This document shows, piece after piece, positions 41,759-50,556 of a stretch of DNA of 64,000 nt. The translations under genes and the position numbers were made by a program. Under the pieces are notes generated by a model, which worked only from the letters and a program-made list of their open reading frames with translations, did not search any database and had not been told where the DNA came from. The stretch is from the NCBI GenBank assembly GCA_041499965.1, contig JBGQLG010000007.1, positions 8,468 to 72,467 on the forward strand, given 5' to 3'. The stretch is from AR5 sp041499965. GTDB lineage: Bacteria; Methylomirabilota; Methylomirabilia; Rokubacteriales; CSP1-6. Each line of letters starts with the position of its first letter. Position 1 is the stretch's first letter.

Positions 41759-42563
41759 TGCGTCCTCCGTGTAGCCCATCGACGGGCCGGACGTGCCGAT
41801 CCATCCACGCCTCGAGAAGTTGCGCTCGCTCGAATCCAGGTAGCTTGCGAATAGTCTCGTCGACCTTGCGGGCCGCCGCGCGGCCCTCGTCGCCGGCGAA
41901 GAGATAGCGGGCCATGAACGCCAGCTCGGACTGAGGGGCGACTCCGCTGCCCACCGGCGCCCAGAAGCGATCGACCAGGGCGCGGGCGACCCAGGCCGCT
42001 CCCCGGCCGCGCAGCCGGAGCTCGGCCTGACGGTAGTAGAAGAAGAAGTGGCGCGACTCGTCGACCATGATCCGCTCGAGGAGCTCGGAGAGGACCGGAT
42101 GGCCGGCCACGGCCTTGAGCCGCAAGTAACCGGTCAGCGTCGTGAGCTCGTTGATCGCCCCCCAGGTCATGTGCACCGCGCAGAAGTCGGCCCACATCTT
42201 CGACACCGTGGCCGTGGCCCAGCCCTCCAGGCGCTTGGTCAGCGGCTCCTGACCGCGCGGCGTCGCGCGCGGCGGCACCGGATGCCCCGCGGCCTCCAGG
42301 AACCGGGTGATGGCGATGCCGTGGAAGGTCTCCTCGTGAACCCAGCACGCCAGGAACGTGGCGACCTCGGGATCGTCGATGGCGCGGGTGGCCAGCAGCG
42401 AGCGCAGGTAGATGATCGTGTGGCTCTCGATGTCCTGCATGTAGGTCAGCGTGCGAACGACGGCCGGTGACACCGGATACTTCCCCACGTCGGCCCAGGC
42501 GATCGCGTCCAGGTCCAGCGCACCGGAGCGTGCCACCCAGGCGTCGAGGTCAAACGCAGGCAT
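41739..42563 (-). CDS. Ferritin-like diiron protein (acyl-ACP desaturase-like)
   Basis: 274 residues, all-helical, with diiron motifs IESHTIIYL, HEETFHGIAI (E-E-x2-H) and VDESRHFFFYY (D-E-x2-H). It resembles the acyl-ACP desaturase or ferritin-like oxygenase group, although the substrate channel cannot be judged. It is the first gene of the operon with the HgdB- and BadF-type genes. The combination of an O2-using diiron protein with a low-potential reductase system is unusual. Confidence 0.8.
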   Translation of the reverse strand: MPAFDLDAWVARSGALDLDAIAWADVGKYPVSPAVVRTLTYMQDIESHTIIYLRSLLATRAIDDPEVATFLACWVHEETFHGIAITRFLEAAGHPVPPRATPRGQEPLTKRLEGWATATVSKMWADFCAVHMTWGAINELTTLTGYLRLKAVAGHPVLSELLERIMVDESRHFFFYYRQAELRLRGRGAAWVARALVDRFWAPVGSGVAPQSELAFMARYLFAGDEGRAAARKVDETIRKLPGFERAQLLEAWMDRHVRPVDGLHGGRNGDALN

Positions 42564-42767
42564 AGCAGTGGGGAAAAGGTACTATCCCCGGCTCGATCAC
42601 TCCAGGGAAAAGCATGGGGGTCCGGGCCATCACCCGATCCTACGGTGGGGCCTGCCATATGGATGAGCAGAAAAGCGATTCCCGGCCCGTGGCGACCGGT
42701 CGGCCAGCGGTCAGACCGTGCCTGGAGCGGGCGCGGCGCTCCAGAGCCCCGCGGGTCCGCGGCCCGA

Positions 42768-43154
42768 TCAGGCCGGGCGGGGCTTGAGCTCGATCAGGTA
42801 GCCGTCGGGATCGCGGAGGTAGACCGAGGGACCGGTGCCGTAGGCGCCACGGCGCTGCACGACCTCGCCCTCCAGCCGCACACCGCGCCCTCGCAGCGCC
42901 TCGGCGGCCTTCGCCAGGTCGTCGCAGCGGATCGACAGGCACACGTGGTCGACGCCGCCGGGGCCCGCGGCCGGCGCCTCCGCCGTCGCCGGCAGCAGAT
43001 CGAGGTAATGCTCGCCAAACCGGAGGTGCACGAGCGAGATCCGCTCGTTGACGTGATCGACCGTGCAGCCCAGGACGTCGACGTAGAACCGGGTCGACGC
43101 CTCCTGGTCCTTCACGCGCAACACGACGTGGTCGAGCCCGAGCGGTGTGAACAT
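42768..43154 (-). CDS. VOC superfamily (glyoxalase/extradiol-type) protein
   Basis: 128 residues with the paired beta-alpha-beta-beta-beta motif. Metal-site candidates are His9 (GLDHVVLRV), His69 (GVDHVCLSI) and Glu in YLIELKPRP, and the signature GPSVYLRDPDGYLIEL is present. It is a member of the ring-cleavage/lactoylglutathione lyase-like group of unknown substrate. It stands alone: about 200 bp without a gene separate it from the ferritin-like gene, and the ABC exporter starts 37 bp beyond its... stop side on the same strand. Confidence 0.85.
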   Translation of the reverse strand: MFTPLGLDHVVLRVKDQEASTRFYVDVLGCTVDHVNERISLVHLRFGEHYLDLLPATAEAPAAGPGGVDHVCLSIRCDDLAKAAEALRGRGVRLEGEVVQRRGAYGTGPSVYLRDPDGYLIELKPRPA

Positions 43155-43191
43155 GACGCCTCCTTGCCGCCGCGGGCGGACGCGGCCGGCG

Positions 43192-45711
43192 TTAGTCCCG
43201 GCGCAGGACGGGCAGCGGCTTCTGCCCCAGTAGCCGGAATGTTGTCAGAAATCCGACCGCCAGCGCCAGGGCCACCGTGGCCCCCACGCCGACGACGACG
43301 GGGGCGGCGTCGAACGTCCAGGGCGCCTCGAGGACCCAGCGCGCGACGACCCACGCCAGCACGGTGGCCAGCAGCCCACCCCCGGCGCCGGCGGCGGCGC
43401 CCAGCAACCCGTACTCCACGGCGAAGGCGCGCGCCACCACACTGCGCGTCGCGCCGAGCGTGCGCAGCACGACCGACTCGTAGAGGCGCTGCGAACGGGT
43501 GGCGGCCAGCGCGCCGATCATCACCACCAGCCCGGTGCCGAGCGTGAACAGCGCCACCAGGCGAACGGCCACCGCGATGTCGCTCAGCACCGCCCCCACG
43601 CGCTCGAGCACGTCGCGGACGGGGACGGCGGTCACGTTGGGAAACGCCGCCACCACCGCGTTCTGCAGCGCGGCCTCGGCCGAGGGGGGGACGCGGGCGG
43701 TCGCCACCCAGGTCGCCGGAGCGCCGTCCAGGGCACCGGCCGAGAGGATCACGAAGAAGTTGGTCGTCAGGCTCTGCCAGTCCACACGCCGGATGCTGGT
43801 GACCTCCGTCTCGACGGCGACGCCCTGCACGTCGAAGGTCATCCGCGAGCCGACGTCGACGCCGAGATGGCGGGCGGCGGCTTCCTCCACCGACGCCCGC
43901 GGCCCGGCCGCCGCTTCGGCTGCCGTCCACCAGCGGCCATGCGTCAGCACGTTGCCGGCCGGCGGCGCGTCGGTCCACGTGAGCACATACTCGCGAGTGA
44001 AGTACCAGGCGCCCTCCTCGCCGCGCGCCTTCCGGCGGTCCACCACCGCGCGCGTGAGCCGCTCGCCATCGATCGCCACCAGGCGGCCGCGCACGACCGG
44101 CGTGAGCACGGGCGGGATGCCGGCGGTGCGCTCGACCAGCCGCGCGAACGGCTCGCGCTGGTCCGGCTGGACGTCGAGAAAGAAGAAGGACGGGGCCTGG
44201 CGATGCTGCTCGTGATCGATCTGGCGGCCGAGCACGCCCTGCAGCAGCGCGATCGCGACCAGCAGCATCACCGCCATGCCGAGGGCGACCACCACCCGCG
44301 GCGCGTGACCGCCGGGCCGCTGCAGCGCCGTGAGGCCGTGCCGCCAGGCCAGACCGCGGCGGCGCGGCAGCCGGCGGGCGACGAGCGCGAGGCCTCGCGC
44401 CAGACCGAGCAGGCCGAGCAACGCGGCGGCGGTCGCTCCCACGAAGATGGCCCCCGTCTTGAGCGAGCCGGCCTGCCAGAGCGCCAGCGCCGCCAGGCCG
44501 AGCGCCACCGGGACAAGCGTCCACCGGGCGCGCGGGCGCCAGACGGCGGGCTCGACGTCCATCCTGAGGATGAGCCAGGCGGGAACCGCGCGCACCGAGG
44601 CCAGCGGCGCCCACGTGCACAGCAGCGTCACCCCGAGCCCCATGACGATCGCGCGGGCCAGCATCCAGGGCTCCGGGTGCAGCTCCAGCGCGAACGGGAC
44701 GAGGCCCGCCAGCGCCGCCCCCAGCAACGGCTGGATCGCCACCCCGAGCGCGGCGCCGACCAGCCCGGCACCGAGCGCAACGACCTGGGTCTGGATGACG
44801 TAGGTGACGATCAACGTGCGCGTCTCGGCGCCGAGCGCCTTCAGCGCGGCGATCGTCGGCACCTGGCGGGCGACGAACGCCGACACCGAAGCGGCAACAC
44901 CGATGCCGCCCACCAGCAGGCTCGCCAGGCCGACGAGGCCGAGATAGCTGGTGAGCTGCGTGAAGAACCGGCGCAAGCCGGGCTGGGCCTCGTCGTAGGC
45001 GGCGATCCGCACGCCCGGATCGGTCACGGCGCGCGCCAGCGACGCGCGTATCTCGCCGGCGCCGGCCTCCGGGGGCAAGCCCACGAGGACGCGATACCGC
45101 ACGCGGCTGCCGAGGGTGATGAGGCCACTGTGGTCCAGCGCCTCCGGCGACACGAACACGCGCGGTCCCAGCGTGACCAGGCTGGCCGTGCGATCGGGCT
45201 CGGCCTCCACGACACCCCGGATGGTCAGCGTCACCGCGCCGACCACGAGCCGGTCGCCGACCGCCAGGCCGAGCCGGTCGAGCAGCTCGCGCTGGACGAC
45301 GGCACCGTCGTCCGCCAGCAGCGACGCCAGCGGTGCCGCCGGCGCCGTGGCGAGGCGTCCATAGAGCGGATAGCCCGGGCCCGGCGCCTTCAGCTCGACG
45401 AGGAGGCTGTCGCCGCGGGCGCCGCCACGGGCCATGCCGACCAGCTCGCGCACGCGCACCACGCGGGCGGCGGCGAGCTCCGCCACCGCGGCGTCAGCCT
45501 CGGCCGGCAGCGGCCGCGCGGCTCGCAGCTCGACGTCGCCGCCGAGCAGCGCCTTGGCCTCGCGCGCGAGCGTGGCCGCCAGGCCGGCCCCCAGCGTCCC
45601 GACCGCCACCAGCGCGCCGACGCCCAGGGCCACGCACGCGAACACCGCGGCGAGGTGCCGTCGGCCCCCGCGGGCCTGCCGCCACGCCAATCGCATCGCG
45701 ACGCGATTCAT
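43192..45711 (-). CDS. FtsX-like ABC exporter permease (YbbP/LolC-E type, two FtsX domains)
   Basis: 839 residues with ten TM helices in the YbbP arrangement: an N-terminal TM, a periplasmic MacB-like domain, a four-helix FtsX block with ASLLVGGIGVAASVSAFVAR and VPTIAALKALGAETRTLI, a second periplasmic region, and a C-terminal FtsX block (SVVLRTLGATRSVVARAF). It would move lipophilic molecules or lipoproteins out of the inner membrane. The ATG overlaps the ATPase TGA (ATGA), so the pair is translationally coupled. Confidence 0.88.
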   Translation of the reverse strand: MNRVAMRLAWRQARGGRRHLAAVFACVALGVGALVAVGTLGAGLAATLAREAKALLGGDVELRAARPLPAEADAAVAELAAARVVRVRELVGMARGGARGDSLLVELKAPGPGYPLYGRLATAPAAPLASLLADDGAVVQRELLDRLGLAVGDRLVVGAVTLTIRGVVEAEPDRTASLVTLGPRVFVSPEALDHSGLITLGSRVRYRVLVGLPPEAGAGEIRASLARAVTDPGVRIAAYDEAQPGLRRFFTQLTSYLGLVGLASLLVGGIGVAASVSAFVARQVPTIAALKALGAETRTLIVTYVIQTQVVALGAGLVGAALGVAIQPLLGAALAGLVPFALELHPEPWMLARAIVMGLGVTLLCTWAPLASVRAVPAWLILRMDVEPAVWRPRARWTLVPVALGLAALALWQAGSLKTGAIFVGATAAALLGLLGLARGLALVARRLPRRRGLAWRHGLTALQRPGGHAPRVVVALGMAVMLLVAIALLQGVLGRQIDHEQHRQAPSFFFLDVQPDQREPFARLVERTAGIPPVLTPVVRGRLVAIDGERLTRAVVDRRKARGEEGAWYFTREYVLTWTDAPPAGNVLTHGRWWTAAEAAAGPRASVEEAAARHLGVDVGSRMTFDVQGVAVETEVTSIRRVDWQSLTTNFFVILSAGALDGAPATWVATARVPPSAEAALQNAVVAAFPNVTAVPVRDVLERVGAVLSDIAVAVRLVALFTLGTGLVVMIGALAATRSQRLYESVVLRTLGATRSVVARAFAVEYGLLGAAAGAGGGLLATVLAWVVARWVLEAPWTFDAAPVVVGVGATVALALAVGFLTTFRLLGQKPLPVLRRD

Positions 45712-46394
45712 CACGCCGCCTGGCCGTTCACGACGCGGCCGTCGCGCAGCGCGATGGCCCGGCCGGCGCGGGAGGCCAGGGTCACGTCGTGCGTGACGAG
45801 CACCAGCGTCGAGCCGCGCTCGCGATTGAGCCCGAGCAGCAGGTCGACGATCTGCGCGCCGGTCGCCGAGTCGAGATTGCCGGTCGGCTCGTCGGCGAGC
45901 AGGAGCGGCGGTGCCAGCGCCACCGCCCGCGCAATGGCCACGCGCTGCTGCTCGCCGCCGGAGAGCTGGGCCGGATAGTGATCCGCCCGCTCGGCCAGGC
46001 CGACCTCCGCCAGCCGGCTCCGCGCGGCCGCCAGCGGCCTGGACGCGCCCGCCAGCTCCAGCGGCACCGCCACGTTCTCGACGGCGGTCAGCGTGGGAAT
46101 CAGATGGTAGGACTGGAATACAAAGCCCAGCGTGCGCCGGCGGAAGCGCGCCAGCGCGGTCTCGCCGAGCCCGGTCACCTCGATGCCGCCGACGGTGATC
46201 GAGCCGGCGCTCGGCGTATCGAGTCCGGCGATGAGGCCGAGCAGCGTGGACTTGCCGCTGCCCGACGGCCCCATGACCGCGACGACCTCGCCCGCCGCCA
46301 CGTCGAGGCTGACACCGTCGAGGATCGTCACCGTCCGACCACCGCTGGCCAGACGCATCACCAGATCGCGCACGCGAATCATCACGAGGGCCAT
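45711..46394 (-). CDS. LolD/YbbA-like ABC transporter ATP-binding protein
   Basis: About 227 residues. Walker A GPSGSGKST, Q-loop FQSYHL, signature LSGGEQQRVAIARA, Walker B LLLADEPTGNLD and H-loop THD are all intact. It is the partner of the FtsX-like permease. ATG 46394 (MALVMIRVRDLV) is used; ATG 46382 is equally possible. It is divergent from the TesA-like esterase (15 bp apart), an arrangement matching the ybbA-tesA neighbourhood known in proteobacteria. Confidence 0.9.
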   Translation of the reverse strand: MALVMIRVRDLVMRLASGGRTVTILDGVSLDVAAGEVVAVMGPSGSGKSTLLGLIAGLDTPSAGSITVGGIEVTGLGETALARFRRRTLGFVFQSYHLIPTLTAVENVAVPLELAGASRPLAAARSRLAEVGLAERADHYPAQLSGGEQQRVAIARAVALAPPLLLADEPTGNLDSATGAQIVDLLLGLNRERGSTLVLVTHDVTLASRAGRAIALRDGRVVNGQAA

Positions 46395-46408
46395 ACTACA
46401 CTTCGAGC

Positions 46409-47032
46409 GTGAGCCCGCCCGGCGCCGTCCGCCGCCTCCTCGTCGCGCTGCTGCTGCTCGGCGCCGCACCGGCGCTGGCCGACGAGCGCGTGATCGTCGC
46501 CCTCGGCGACAGCCTCACCGCCGGGCTCGGCGTCGCCGCCGACGAGGCGTATCCGGCCCTGCTGGAGGCCCGGCTGCGCCGGGCCGGCTTCGCCTATCGC
46601 GTGGTGAACGCCGGCGTCAGCGGCGATACCAGCGCCGGCGGCCGGCGCCGGATCGATTGGGTGCTGCGCGCGCGGCCGGAGGTCGTGATCGTCGCGCTCG
46701 GCGCCAACGACGGGCTGCGCGGCTTGCCGGTCGCCGCCCTGCGCGACAATCTCACGGCGATCGTCACGCGGCTGCGCGAGGCGGGCGCCCGCGTGCTGCT
46801 GGTCGGCATGCGCCTACCGCCCAACTACGGTGAGGCGTACGCCGCCGACTTCGCCGCCGCCTTCCACGACGTCGCCCGGCAGACGTCCGTGACGTTCCTG
46901 CCGTTTCTGCTCGAGGGCGTCGCCGGGCAGCCGAGCCTGAACCAGGCGGACGGCATCCATCCCAACGCGGCCGGGCAGCGCGCCGTGGCGGCGCACGTGT
47001 GGCCCTCGCTGCAGCCGCTCGTGCGCCGCTAG
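46409..47032 (+). CDS. tesA: TesA-like GDSL lysophospholipase/arylesterase
   Basis: 207 residues. A signal peptide (RRLLVALLLLGAAPALADER) precedes an SGNH hydrolase fold: block I Ser in ALGDSLTAGLG, block II VNAGVSGDTSAGG, block III GANDG (Asn), block V DGIHPNAAGQ (Asp and His). It cleaves acyl esters in the periplasm. GTG-type start at 46409. It is divergent from its usual genomic neighbour, the YbbA-type ATPase. Confidence 0.9.
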   Translation: MSPPGAVRRLLVALLLLGAAPALADERVIVALGDSLTAGLGVAADEAYPALLEARLRRAGFAYRVVNAGVSGDTSAGGRRRIDWVLRARPEVVIVALGANDGLRGLPVAALRDNLTAIVTRLREAGARVLLVGMRLPPNYGEAYAADFAAAFHDVARQTSVTFLPFLLEGVAGQPSLNQADGIHPNAAGQRAVAAHVWPSLQPLVRR

Positions 47033-47387
47033 TCCCCTTTCTGCCGCCTGCCCGGACGTTTTTTCCGAAAGTTTGCTGGGCGGCGGCGGAGCCCATGCTA
47101 CGGTCGTGATCGATTCACGTCAGTTGTGGATGCCATCCTGTCGGCGGGCCGGTCAATCGGTGACGGATTGGTGGCGACACTGGACAGTTTCATAACACCT
47201 CCGGAGGGGTTCTCGACGGCTCCTCTGGAATGCCCCGCCCCCGTCGACTGCCGTTGAGGTCGTCGATCTCGCTCACTTTGCGCCCACCGGGCCCGCGCCG
47301 TCGGCACGCCAGGAGACCGGCCTGATCGTCGTTCACCGGTTTGGCGCACCCGTTGCACCTACGCCTCGCCCGCTGGAGCCCCTACAG
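47033..47387 (+). other. Gene-free region before the pseudopilin operon
   Basis: About 355 bp with no credible open frame on either strand. It has lower GC than its neighbours in places (TTTTTTCC near 47060). It ends in a sigma-54-type promoter (47342-47356) and so probably also holds upstream activator sites. I see no riboswitch core or tRNA. Confidence 0.6.
47342..47356 (+). promoter_or_regulatory. Sigma-54-type promoter of the pseudopilin operon
   Basis: TGGCGC-N5-TTGC with GG at 47343-47344 and GC at 47355-47356 (12-base spacing). One base departs from TGGCAC. The predicted start near 47368 is 20-26 nt before the GTG 47388/ATG 47394 start. Confidence 0.75.
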
Positions 47388-47867
47388 GTGACTATGCCCA
47401 AGACAATGTCGAACGATCGCGGCTTTTCGCTCACGGAGTTGCTCGTCGTCGTCGGCCTCATCGGCGTGCTGAGCCTGGTTGCGGCGCCGAGCTTGCTGAC
47501 GTACTGGCGGACCTCGTCGCTGACGGCCGGCGCCGAGCAGCTCGCGTCCGTGATGAACCGCGCGCGCCAGCTCGCGATCAACCAGAACCGATCGGTGTGC
47601 GTCGAGCGGACCGGCACGAGCGTGCGCCTGCGCCCGACGAGCGCCTCCCCGGCGGACTGCGCGGGCGCCGTGTGGACCGGCATCGGCACCGACAGCGCTG
47701 GGCTGATCCAGATCGCGAACAGCCTGCAAGTCAGCGGGGCGGCGAGCGCCATCTTCACGAACGTGGGCGGGGCCAGCACGACTGCGACCTACACCTTGAC
47801 CGATCCCAAGACGGGTCAGTCGCGCAGCGTGGTGGTCTCCTCCACGGGACGGGTGATCATCCAATGA
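47388..47867 (+). CDS. Type IV pseudopilin, GspH/FimT-like
   Basis: About 159 residues. Prepilin site NDRG/FSLTELLVVVG with Glu5, then the assembly helix and a region NRARQLAINQNRSVCVERTG typical of GspH/FimT minor pilins. GTG 47388 or ATG 47394. It is the first gene of a co-directional operon (47388-52644) and overlaps the next start (ATGA). It is probably a priming minor pilin. Confidence 0.87.
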   Translation: MTMPKTMSNDRGFSLTELLVVVGLIGVLSLVAAPSLLTYWRTSSLTAGAEQLASVMNRARQLAINQNRSVCVERTGTSVRLRPTSASPADCAGAVWTGIGTDSAGLIQIANSLQVSGAASAIFTNVGGASTTATYTLTDPKTGQSRSVVVSSTGRVIIQ

Positions 47868-48406
47868 CGCGGATGCTGACGCAGCAGCGCGGATTCACGC
47901 TGGCCGAAGTGCTCGTCGCGGTATTCGTCATCATGGTCGGTCTGGTCGCCGTCGCGACCGGATTCCAGTACGCGACCAGCGGCGTGGCCACCGGCCGGGG
48001 CGAGACCATCGCCACGTTCCTGGCCGAGCAGCGGATCGAGCAGCTCAAGACAGTGGCCATGACCAACTATTTCGGTGCTCCTACCGGTCCGGCCTGGGCC
48101 GCCGGCGCATCGCTCCTGGGCGGCCCCCTGGCCACCCCGGTCACCTTCACCGAGTACTGTCAGTCGAGCAACATCGGCGCGACCGGAGCGAACTGCCAGG
48201 CCACCGCCATCACCGGCACGGCGTCCTACACACGCGTGACGTCGATCGTCGACAACCCGGGAGGCACTGGGTGCGACAACTCGGCGCCGGCCCTGGTCTG
48301 CAAGCGGATCCGCGTCACCGTGACCTATCGGCCGGTGACGACACGGGGCGACGTGAGCCAGACCCGCACGGTTGACGTCTATGCCGTCGTGGCTCCGAGG
48401 AGCTGA
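47864..48406 (+). CDS. Type IV minor pilin, PilV/GspI-like
   Basis: 180 residues. Leader MTRMLTQQRG/FTLAEVLVAV with Glu5. The following FVIMVGLVAVATGF and TGRGETIATFLAEQRIEQLK are the PilV/GspI pattern. Two cysteine pairs (EYCQSS/NCQA, GCDNS/LVCK) may form disulfides in the head. The start codon overlaps the GspH-like stop. Confidence 0.87.
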   Translation: MTRMLTQQRGFTLAEVLVAVFVIMVGLVAVATGFQYATSGVATGRGETIATFLAEQRIEQLKTVAMTNYFGAPTGPAWAAGASLLGGPLATPVTFTEYCQSSNIGATGANCQATAITGTASYTRVTSIVDNPGGTGCDNSAPALVCKRIRVTVTYRPVTTRGDVSQTRTVDVYAVVAPRS

Positions 48407-48407
48407 C

Positions 48408-49085
48408 ATGAGGACGCGAATATTCAGCAACCAGGGCGGCTTCACCCTGACCGAGCTCCTCGTGGCCTGCGCCATGATCGGCGTCGTGATGGCCGGGCTG
48501 TTCTCGATCCTCCAGACCGGGCAGGAGAGCTATCTGACGGGCACCAACCAGGTCGAGGCGCAGCAAGCACTCCGCCTGGCCCTGCTGCGGGTGACCAACG
48601 AGATCCGCGAGGCCGGCTATTGCCCGACGTGCGCGAACCTCGGGGCAGCGGCCGCCGACTTCCCGGCCGTCATCAGTCCGACCGCGACTGGGTTCATTCT
48701 GCAAAACGACTGGAACGGCAACTGGGACGGCACCACGGGTATCGCGACCAGCGGCACCGTCACGCAGACCGTGATGTCGGGCACCAGCAGCCTCACCACC
48801 ACCGTCAACCGCGGTGAGCAGATCACCTACTCGGTCGTTGGCGGCAATCTCCGGCGGCAGGAGACCGGAATCGACGGCGCCCCCGTCGTGGTGGTCTCGA
48901 ACCTCGCCTCCATCACGTTCACCTACCTGGATGCGAACGGTGTCGTCACGGCGACCCCGGCCAACATCCGGACCATCGTGATCAGCGCAGTCGGACAGCC
49001 TCTGGTGCAGCCCACGGCCTATGCGGCCGGTCGCGTCCAAGTGGCGATGACAGACTCGGTGCGCCTGCGCAACCGAGCGCAGTAG
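48408..49085 (+). CDS. Type IV minor pilin, PilW/GspJ-like
   Basis: 225 residues. Leader MRTRIFSNQGG/FTLTELLVAC with Glu5, then IGVVMAGLFSILQTGQESYL and QQALRLALLRVTNEIREAGY as in PilW. A CPTC pair (GYCPTCANL) follows. The ATG is 2 bp after the PilV-like stop. It is part of the tip or priming complex with the other minor pilins. Confidence 0.87.
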   Translation: MRTRIFSNQGGFTLTELLVACAMIGVVMAGLFSILQTGQESYLTGTNQVEAQQALRLALLRVTNEIREAGYCPTCANLGAAAADFPAVISPTATGFILQNDWNGNWDGTTGIATSGTVTQTVMSGTSSLTTTVNRGEQITYSVVGGNLRRQETGIDGAPVVVVSNLASITFTYLDANGVVTATPANIRTIVISAVGQPLVQPTAYAAGRVQVAMTDSVRLRNRAQ

Positions 49086-49098
49086 CGGAGGACGATCA

Positions 49099-50553
49099 AT
49101 GCGAAACTGGCGAACACTTCTCGGCAATGAACGCGGCGTGGCCCTGGTGCTGTCGCTGATGATGCTACTGGCCCTGACGGGACTGCTGCTCGCGTTCCTC
49201 TCCGTCAGCGCGCTGGAACCGCAGATCTCGAAGAACATCGCCGACACGTCGCGGGCCCGGTACCTGGCCGAGGCCGGCATCGAGGTCGGATTCAATACGC
49301 TGGTCAACAACCCCGCGCTCAGCACCGCCGTCAGCAGCGCCAACTCCAGCGTCCCCTGGGTCGCGCTGATCGCCAATGCCACGCTCAACGGCGTGACGTC
49401 GGGCGGCTCGTCGGCCGAGGCGACCTTCGCCGGCACCTACAACGTCGTCGTCCGCAACGACTATCTGGCCTCTGACCAGGCGCTGACTGGCGTGAACCCG
49501 GCGTCGCTGGGGCCGTGCTCGCCGCCCGCCGCCGAAACGGTCACGGCCGACTGCAACGGGATCCTGATCATGCGCTCGACCGGGACGTTCAACGGTGCCA
49601 CCAAGACGATCGAGGTGGTCGTGCGCCGCGCGCAGCTGCCGCCGTTCCCCGGCGCGGTGAACCTGCCGGGCGCGCAGTCGGACACGTTCATCAACACCGG
49701 GACCTTCGACATCGACGGGCGTGACTACGGCTGCGCCAGCAACTGTGACACGGCGGGCAACTGGAGCCTCACCGGAGCCAACGCGGCGCACCCCAACAAG
49801 TTCGGCATCGCCTCGCACAGTGGCACCCAGACCAATATCAACACGGCCTTCGAGACCAACATCGAGAACGCGGTGAGCGGTGACGCGACGAAGCTTGCGG
49901 ATATCAAGGGGCGCCAGCAGGGCGGCAGCATCACCTCGTACAGCACGGGGACCCAGACCATCGCTCCCGATGACTCGCTGGACTCCACGAAGCTGGCCTC
50001 GTATCTCAACTCGGTCAGGAACTATGCCGGTACGACGATTCTGCAATCGACCCAGGCCTGCCCGATGCAGATCACGGGCACCTCGACCCCGACCAACCAG
50101 GTCACGGTGAGCAACGGCTGCAGCGGCGCGAACGCCCCGCCCGTGACCACGCTCGATCTCGGCACCCGCACCAATCCCAAGCTCGTCTACTTCAAGGGTG
50201 ACCCCGACCCCACCTCGCTGTTCACGGGCCTGCAGATGAACAGCGGTATCAAGGGCGCCGGCATCCTGGTCATCGAGGACGGCGACCTCAAGAACCTGGG
50301 CAACTTCACCTGGGACGGCGTCGTCATCGTCACCGGCAGCTACGTGGGTGCCGGCTTCATGTCGGGCAGCAGTACGACCATCCGGGGCGCGATGGTGGCG
50401 AACGAGACGCAGCCGGGCGAATCCAACGGCTACTTCGAGTTCTACCTGCACGGCTCGGCGCTCGGGCTCACGATCCACAACAGCAAGCAAAATCTCGACA
50501 TGGTCCAGCTCGCCAAGGGCACCCACACGATCACCAACTGGCGGGAGCTGTAG
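49099..50553 (+). CDS. PilX-like minor pilin with large beta-rich domain
   Basis: 484 residues. The N-terminus (NERGVALVLSLMMLLALTGL and ARYLAEAGIEVGFNTLV) is the PilX N-terminal module, which lacks a GFTLIE site. The rest is a long Gly/Ser/Thr-rich region ending in repeated strand-turn units (GILVIEDGDLKNLGNFTWDG, VVIVTGSY, TTIRGAMVANE) that look like a parallel beta-helix. It is much longer than PilX of Neisseria and could be a surface or tip adhesin. Confidence 0.8.
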   Translation: MRNWRTLLGNERGVALVLSLMMLLALTGLLLAFLSVSALEPQISKNIADTSRARYLAEAGIEVGFNTLVNNPALSTAVSSANSSVPWVALIANATLNGVTSGGSSAEATFAGTYNVVVRNDYLASDQALTGVNPASLGPCSPPAAETVTADCNGILIMRSTGTFNGATKTIEVVVRRAQLPPFPGAVNLPGAQSDTFINTGTFDIDGRDYGCASNCDTAGNWSLTGANAAHPNKFGIASHSGTQTNINTAFETNIENAVSGDATKLADIKGRQQGGSITSYSTGTQTIAPDDSLDSTKLASYLNSVRNYAGTTILQSTQACPMQITGTSTPTNQVTVSNGCSGANAPPVTTLDLGTRTNPKLVYFKGDPDPTSLFTGLQMNSGIKGAGILVIEDGDLKNLGNFTWDGVVIVTGSYVGAGFMSGSSTTIRGAMVANETQPGESNGYFEFYLHGSALGLTIHNSKQNLDMVQLAKGTHTITNWREL

Positions 50554-50556
50554 TCG

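Noticed and set aside
42564..42767. Possible gene or RNA in the 204-bp gap before the VOC gene
   Set aside because: No frame with a start and plausible composition, no tRNA-like fold and no repeat. A sigma-54-like match near 42611 has the wrong GG/GC spacing.
43867..45978. 703-codon plus-strand frame rich in Arg, Gln and His
   Set aside because: Antisense to the FtsX-like permease, whose domains are unmistakable.
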